Of a stretch of DNA of 64,000 nt, positions 59,854 to 64,000 are shown piece after piece (within the stretch, counting starts at the first letter, position 1; every line of letters begins with the position of its first letter). The stretch is from NCBI GenBank assembly GCA_963817735.1, contig CAWFPP010000010.1, positions 1 through 64,000 on the forward strand. The letters are read 5' to 3'. The notes below the pieces were generated by a model. It searched no databases. It was not told where the DNA came from and saw only the letters and a program-made list of their open reading frames with translations. Source of the stretch: Bog-473 sp963817735. GTDB lineage: Bacteria > Actinomycetota > Acidimicrobiia > Acidimicrobiales > RAAP-2. Position numbers and translations under genes: made by a program.

Positions 59854-62646
59854 TCAGAGCAGCTCGGGGTCGGCCACCTGGCGCCGGGCCGTGAGGACGA
59901 CGATGTCGTCGGAGCTCCGGGCGTCCGCGGTCATGGCGTCGATGACGAAGTCCGCAACCTGGTTGGGCTCGTGGCTGGGGGAGGAACGCAGCGACGACTC
60001 GAGCAGAGCGAGGCGCTCGTCGAGGTGACTCCCGCGGCGCTCGACCAGGCCGTCGGTGAACATCACCAGGCAGCCCCGGTCCAGGTGGAACTCGTGGTCC
60101 TTGTAGTCGCAGTGCTGCACGCCCAGCGGTGGCCCCGGCGGCAGGGGGAACTCGACGGCCAGACCCGACTCGACCCGCACCGGGGAGGGGTGGCCGGCCG
60201 AGGAGAACGCGATGGAGCCGGTTCGCGTGTTGAGCACGCCGACGAGGGCGGTGGCCAAACGCCCGCCGACTCCCGCCAGCGAGACGCGGTTGAGCCGCTG
60301 CAGCGCCTTGCCCGGCGCCCGCTCCTCGAGGAGCAGCAGGCCCAGCGTGTGGCGCAACCGGCTCATGATCCGCGCCGCCCCGAGGTCGTGGCCCTCCACG
60401 TCCCCGACGACCAGCGCGACGAGGGACTCGCTTATGGGCACGACGTCGTACCAGTCGCCGCCGACCTCGACACCGACGGCCGCCGGCCGGTAGCGGGCCG
60501 CCACATCCCACCCGTCGATGGCGGGGATGGCGTCGGGCAGCAGGTGCCGCTGCAACTCGTGCGAGATCCGCCGCTCGCGGTCGTAGGCCCGGGCCCGGAT
60601 CACGACGGAGCTGACCTGCTTGGCCAGCTGCTCGGCCAGGCCGAGGTCCTTCTCGGAGAAGCGGCGCCCCGACCCGGCCGAGACGAGGGTGACCGTGCCG
60701 AGGACCTGTTCGTCGCGCAAGCGGAGGGGCACGGACACGTACGACGTGAAGCCCAGGGTCTTGAGGATGGCGAAGTGGCGCTCGTCGCGACTTGTCTTGC
60801 GCAGGAAGTCGTCGTCCATTTCGGCGCTCCACATCGACCGGCCGCTGCGCATGACCTCCATCGCCGGGTGGACGCCTTCGGTGTCGACCGGGTACGAGGC
60901 ACGGAGCTCCTCGGTCAGTGCCCGCTTCTCCGGGTCGGCGTGCCAGGCCGCCATCCGTCGCATCCGGCCGTCCTCGTCGAGGATGTCGATGAGGCACAGG
61001 TCGGCCATGACCGGGACCGACACCTGGGCCAGGCGCTCGACCATATTGCGGTAGTCGACGACCTCGGACAGGACCTGCGTCGCCAGCAGCAGGAACTCGT
61101 TGCGCCGCCTGGCCTCGAGGAGGTCCTCCACCAGCTGCTGGCGTTCGATGGCCTGCGCCGACGCGTACAGCAGCTCTCCGAGGTGGTCGCCCACCGCATC
61201 CATGAGCTCGACCACCGAGGGGTCGCGCTCGCGGGAGTGGCGGCTGAGCATCTTGACGATCCCGACACACGCGCCGTGGTAGCGGACCGGGAAGGCGTAC
61301 GCGCTCTGCAGCCCGTCCTCCACCAGCGCGTCCGTGACGAAGCGTCCGTCGGCCACCAGGTCGGCGACCCACAGGCCCTCGTCGTGGTCCATGACCCAGC
61401 GGGGGAGGCTGTCGCCCCCGCTGGTCGGCTGGACCGCCTTCTCCCGCGTGAAGGCCGGCGCAATGCTCGGCGTGCGCGCCCACACGTGCCGGCAGACCAG
61501 CTCCTGGCCGGGCAAGAGTCCCCACAGCGTCGTCACGTCCCAGTCGAGCCGTCGCCCCAGGGTCGAGAGGACCCGCTCCGCCGGCGGCTCGTCGACGGGG
61601 GCCTCGGCCAGGATCTCGAGCAGCTCGCTCGTCAGCTCGGACCAGCGCTGCAGTTTCTTCTCGTCGCGCGGGCGGAGGATGCCCACGACCACGGGTCCGG
61701 CGAACGGATGGTCGAAGATGCTGATGACCAATTCGGTGCGGACGTCGGTCCCGTCGGCCCGCTTGATGTCGACGTCGAGCCGGCGCCCGACGAGATCCGT
61801 GGCATGGGAGTGCACGAACGTCCGGTAGTCGTCGCCCACCGCCGCCGTGAGCGAGTCGGGCACGAGGTCGAAGACCGGGCGGCCCACCAACGTGCCGCGG
61901 GGCCATCCGAGGAGGTCCTCGGCCGCATGGTTGACGTAGCGGATCTGACCCTCCTCGTCGGTGGCGACCACCGCGTCGCGCAATCCGTCGAGCACGACCC
62001 GCACGCCCGGCACGGGCCAGGCGGCCTCGCCCGGTGCCGTGGGGGCGGTCGCCCGCACCGGGGGCGGCGCCGGGGGCGCGGTGGTGCGGGCCGTCTCGGC
62101 GTCCCATCGGTCGGGCCCGGGCGGGACGAGCGGTAGCGGCGGGCCGTCGCCCTCCGGCGGCGACATCGGCGACGAGAACCACACCGTCTTCCCGGGCCGG
62201 TCGCGCCGCATCTCGACGCCCCACGCATCGGCCAGCGCGCGCACAATGAGCAGTCCCCGCCCGTTGGCCGCATCGGGGGCCTCCGCCGCCGGCGTCGGGA
62301 ACCCGTCGCCGTCGTCGCGCACCTCGACCCGCACGCCGGCGGAATCGGGGGCGACGTCGACGGCCACCTCGAACTCGGTCGACGCATGCTGGACCGCGTT
62401 CGTCGCCAGCTCGGACAACATGAGCACGAGCGCGTCGGCGTCCTCGCCGCTGGCGGCGGCGGGCAGCTGGCCGAGGAGGAACCGGCGGGCCTGGCCGACG
62501 GCCGACGTGGTCGCCGGGAACCGGCGCGTCGCCGCGGCCCCCCTCAGCGTGTCGAAAGTGCTCGTTTCGGCCGTGAGCCCTCCCCCCACGAAATCGGGGC
62601 CTTCATACCGGTTGCGGTTATTCTGCCCCGGCCGGACAACCCCCAA
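59854..62646 (-). CDS. HATPase-PAS-GAF-GAF-PP2C signalling protein (RsbW kinase-like and SpoIIE-type phosphatase in one chain)
   Basis: About 930 residues. Residues 35-160 are an anti-sigma-kinase-like HATPase (LVLMLSELATNAVQHASTEF; VEVRDDGDGFPTPAA; GRGLLIVRALADAWGVEMRR). Residues about 205-320 are a PAS domain (VLDGLRDAVVATDEEGQIRY, LLGWPRGTLVGRPVFDLVPD). Two GAF domains run from about 345 to 690 (SAYAFPVRYHGACVGIVKML, TSYVSVPLRLRDEQVLGTVT). The PP2C/SpoIIE phosphatase is at about 700-925 (LQRHLLPDAIPAIDGWDVAA, EVGGDWYDVVPISESLVALV, VGDVEGHDLGAARIM, VMFTDGLVERRG, SSDDIVVLTARRQ) with all metal-binding Asp motifs. The start may be the TTG at 62646 or GTG 62589. It probably controls a sigma factor through an antagonist protein. 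Confidence 0.9.
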   Translation of the reverse strand: MGVVRPGQNNRNRYEGPDFVGGGLTAETSTFDTLRGAAATRRFPATTSAVGQARRFLLGQLPAAASGEDADALVLMLSELATNAVQHASTEFEVAVDVAPDSAGVRVEVRDDGDGFPTPAAEAPDAANGRGLLIVRALADAWGVEMRRDRPGKTVWFSSPMSPPEGDGPPLPLVPPGPDRWDAETARTTAPPAPPPVRATAPTAPGEAAWPVPGVRVVLDGLRDAVVATDEEGQIRYVNHAAEDLLGWPRGTLVGRPVFDLVPDSLTAAVGDDYRTFVHSHATDLVGRRLDVDIKRADGTDVRTELVISIFDHPFAGPVVVGILRPRDEKKLQRWSELTSELLEILAEAPVDEPPAERVLSTLGRRLDWDVTTLWGLLPGQELVCRHVWARTPSIAPAFTREKAVQPTSGGDSLPRWVMDHDEGLWVADLVADGRFVTDALVEDGLQSAYAFPVRYHGACVGIVKMLSRHSRERDPSVVELMDAVGDHLGELLYASAQAIERQQLVEDLLEARRRNEFLLLATQVLSEVVDYRNMVERLAQVSVPVMADLCLIDILDEDGRMRRMAAWHADPEKRALTEELRASYPVDTEGVHPAMEVMRSGRSMWSAEMDDDFLRKTSRDERHFAILKTLGFTSYVSVPLRLRDEQVLGTVTLVSAGSGRRFSEKDLGLAEQLAKQVSSVVIRARAYDRERRISHELQRHLLPDAIPAIDGWDVAARYRPAAVGVEVGGDWYDVVPISESLVALVVGDVEGHDLGAARIMSRLRHTLGLLLLEERAPGKALQRLNRVSLAGVGGRLATALVGVLNTRTGSIAFSSAGHPSPVRVESGLAVEFPLPPGPPLGVQHCDYKDHEFHLDRGCLVMFTDGLVERRGSHLDERLALLESSLRSSPSHEPNQVADFVIDAMTADARSSDDIVVLTARRQVADPELL

Positions 62647-62718
62647 ACAAGCGGGGCGTCCGGGCCGCCCCGTCGTGCGTCCCGGCCGGGCACGATTCCG
62701 GCGCTACCCTGCCCTTCG

Positions 62719-62907
62719 GTGGAAGAGCGTTACGAATCCGAGCTGAGCCGGGCCTCGGCCGTCCTCGACGGTGTCGACCGGGCCCTCCAGCGACTGAGCG
62801 AGGGCACCTACGCGCAGTGCGAGACCTGCGGTGCCCCGGTGCTCGATGCCGATCTTGAGCGCGACCCCACACGCAGCCGCTGCGAGCAGCATCTCACCAC
62901 GGGCTGA
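62719..62907 (+). CDS. Miniature DksA/TraR-type zinc-finger protein
   Basis: 62 residues from GTG 62719. A short helix (EERYESELSRASAVLDGVDR) is followed by ALQRLSEGTYAQCETCGAPV, then LDADLERDPTRSRCEQHLT. YxQCETCG...P..CEQH is the zinc finger of the DksA/TraR family with the last Cys replaced by His. The long N-terminal coiled coil with the DxxDxA tip is missing. A role in RNA polymerase control is possible but not proven. It is divergent from the signalling protein. Confidence 0.83.
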   Translation: MEERYESELSRASAVLDGVDRALQRLSEGTYAQCETCGAPVLDADLERDPTRSRCEQHLTTG

Positions 62908-62964
62908 CCACCTGACGGGCTGACCACCTGACGGGCTGACCACCTGACGGGCTGACCACCTGAC
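62901..62964 (+). repeat. Four tandem copies of a 16-bp unit
   Basis: GGGCTGACCACCTGAC is repeated four times without a change. The first copy contains the stop codon of the DksA-like gene (TGA at 62905). The array ends 30 bp before the SOD stop (convergent gene). There is no spacer between copies, so it is not CRISPR. Confidence 0.93.
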
Positions 62965-62993
62965 CAGCGGCACCCACAAGGGCGCCGCCGCGT

Positions 62994-63608
62994 TCAGCCC
63001 GGGATCGTGAGCTTCTTGGCGGCGTCGAGACGACCCGCCACGTCCGGCCAGTTGACGACATTCCACAGCGCCGCGAAGAAGTCGGCCTTCACGTTCTTGT
63101 ACTGCAGGTAGAAGGCGTGCTCCCACGCGTCGAAGACGAGGAGCGGGACCGAGCTGTGCCCGACGCTGCTCTGGTGGTCGTAGACCTGCTCCACGATGAG
63201 CCGGCCGGCGAGGGGCTCGTAGGCCAGCACGCCCCAGCCGGAGCCCTGGATGGTGGAGGTGGCCTGGGTGAACTGCGCCTTGAACTTGTCGAAGGAGCCG
63301 AAGTTCTCGTCGATGGCCGAGCCGAGCGCGCCGTCGGGCTTGTCGCCGCCGTCGGGGCTCTGGTTGTTCCAGAAGATGGAGTGCAGCACGTGGCCCGAGA
63401 TGTGGAAGGCCAGCGTCTTCTCGAGCCCCACGATTGCGCCGAAGTCGTCCTTGTCCCGGGCGGCGGCCAGCTTCTCGAGCGTCTGGTTGGCGCCGGCGAC
63501 GTAGGCGGCATGGTGCTTGTCGTGGTGGAGCTCCATGATCTGCGCCGACACGTGCGGCTCGAGTGCGGCGTAGTCGTACGGCAGGTCGGGGAGGCTGTAT
63601 TCGGCCAT
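62994..63608 (-). CDS. Superoxide dismutase (Fe/Mn type)
   Basis: 204 residues. The start is YSLPDLPYDYAALEPHVSAQ. The metal ligands are His28 (ELHHDKHHAAYV), His76 (SGHVLHSIFWNN), and the Asp and His of VFDAWEHAFYLQYKN. The motif DAWEHAFY identifies the family. SGWGVLAYEPLAGRL is the usual GSGW segment. It converts superoxide to hydrogen peroxide; Fe and Mn forms cannot be told apart safely here. ATG 63608 follows GGAGATCC. Confidence 0.96.
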   Translation of the reverse strand: MAEYSLPDLPYDYAALEPHVSAQIMELHHDKHHAAYVAGANQTLEKLAAARDKDDFGAIVGLEKTLAFHISGHVLHSIFWNNQSPDGGDKPDGALGSAIDENFGSFDKFKAQFTQATSTIQGSGWGVLAYEPLAGRLIVEQVYDHQSSVGHSSVPLLVFDAWEHAFYLQYKNVKADFFAALWNVVNWPDVAGRLDAAKKLTIPG

Positions 63609-63783
63609 GGCGGATCTCCTGGGTGGTCGTCGTCGTGCGGTCGTGGTGCTCCTGCGGGGTGACCATACCCGAAGGGGGCGAGAACCGAACCGGGATCAAC
63701 GGCCATACGAGCTGGGCGCCGAGCCGCCGACGGGCGCCCGGCGGAGCCCCGCCGCTCGCCGCGGCGGCGGTACGCTTGCAGGA

Positions 63784-64000
63784 GTGAGCACGGACCCCAA
63801 AGACCGCTGGCTCGATCTGGGGTCGTTCATCCGAGAGCAGCGCGGCTCGGCCCGGCTCTCCCTGCGGCGGTTGTCCGAGCTGGCCGGGATCTCGAACCCC
63901 TACCTGAGCCAGATCGAGCGCGGGCTGCGCCGGCCCTCGGCCGAGATCCTGCAGCAGATCGCCAAGGCGCTGCGCATCTCCGCCGAGACGCTCTACGTGC
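63784..64000 (+). CDS. XRE-family helix-turn-helix protein, N-terminal part (runs off the window)
   Basis: From GTG 63784, 72 codons are open to the edge. WLDLGSFIREQRGSARLSLR, RLSELAGISNPYLSQIERGL and RRPSAEILQQIAKALRISAE, then TLYV, form a complete HTH_3 domain of the XRE type (residues about 10-70). Proteins of this type in actinobacteria usually continue with a small tail or a sensor domain. Divergent from the superoxide dismutase gene, about 175 bp away. Confidence 0.92.
   Translation, partial: MSTDPKDRWLDLGSFIREQRGSARLSLRRLSELAGISNPYLSQIERGLRRPSAEILQQIAKALRISAETLYV

Noticed and set aside
59767..62136. 789-codon open frame on the plus strand
   Set aside because: Antisense to the HATPase-PAS-GAF-PP2C gene, which has complete domain motifs. 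The antisense product has no recognisable features.
59534..62224. Very long open frame of 896 codons on the minus strand
   Set aside because: It overlaps the signalling-protein gene in another frame. The translation is Arg/Gly/Pro-rich without any motif, typical of high-GC shadow frames.
62901..62964. Possible CRISPR array
   Set aside because: The 16-bp units follow each other without spacers and there are no cas genes.
1..64000. tRNA, rRNA and riboswitch genes
   Set aside because: I scanned for tRNA-like T-loop (GGTTCRANTCC) and rRNA stretches and saw none convincing. A covariance-model scan would be decisive.

Overview
The window is a high-GC bacterial chromosome segment. Codon use (strong third-position G/C, frequent GTG starts, 4-bp ATGA/GTGA gene overlaps) and gene content (deazaflavin-dependent-type oxidoreductases, LLM flavin oxidoreductase, an NDMA-type zinc alcohol dehydrogenase, YVTN and GYW..ASDGG repeat proteins, TIGR03086 and DUF4395 proteins) point to an actinomycetote, most plausibly class Acidimicrobiia. 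The taxonomic call is inference. No rRNA, tRNA or CRISPR array was seen.

Layout. 0-3 kb: a catabolic-looking set (SDR, Baeyer-Villiger-type flavin monooxygenase, MDR quinone oxidoreductase). 3-6.2 kb: four genes in a row (ketopantoate-reductase family, branched-chain amino-acid-type substrate-binding protein, two cupins) that read sensibly only if one switches frame repeatedly. 6.4-24.7 kb: mostly single genes of general metabolism and stress (DUF1905, six-hairpin glycosidase, arylamine N-acetyltransferase, PhyH-type dioxygenase, amidohydrolase, YdeI, TSUP permease, VOC/TetR pair, ferritin-like protein, phosphodiester glycosidase) plus two copies of a small unnamed protein family. 24.9-27.3 kb: an IS3-family element with 41-bp inverted repeats and a 3-bp target duplication, inserted in the membrane-anchor codons of a collagen-like surface protein. 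27.4-35.8 kb: minus-strand accessory genes, including a lone contractile-tail sheath gene, a frameshifted tail-assembly chaperone, a decayed nucleotidyl-cyclase domain and a GntR/DUF3558 pair. By eye this stretch is richer in A+T than the flanks.

36.3-50.7 kb is the most interesting region. A phosphate transport (pst) locus is embedded in a chain of overlapping or abutting genes for surface proteins: a PstS-like protein, a C-terminally anchored ectodomain protein, a 1209-residue Ig-repeat plus GYW-repeat protein sharing its N-terminal domain, pstB, pstC, pstA, a C-terminally membrane-anchored PstS, a 910-residue anchored protein, and a sortase-fold membrane protein that lacks the catalytic His and Cys. 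The gene fusion-like spacing implies one co-translated unit, perhaps an envelope-spanning phosphate capture apparatus.

50.8-64 kb is housekeeping-like: glutathione peroxidase, LLM oxidoreductase, zinc alcohol dehydrogenase, DUF4395 protein, a divergent pair of citrate synthases each carrying a different N-terminal regulatory domain (two CBS domains; MerR-like helix-turn-helix), a YVTN lipoprotein, a cysteine-desulfurase-like aminotransferase with one frameshift, a HATPase-PAS-GAF-GAF-PP2C signalling protein, a mini DksA-type zinc finger protein, Fe/Mn superoxide dismutase and the start of an XRE regulator.
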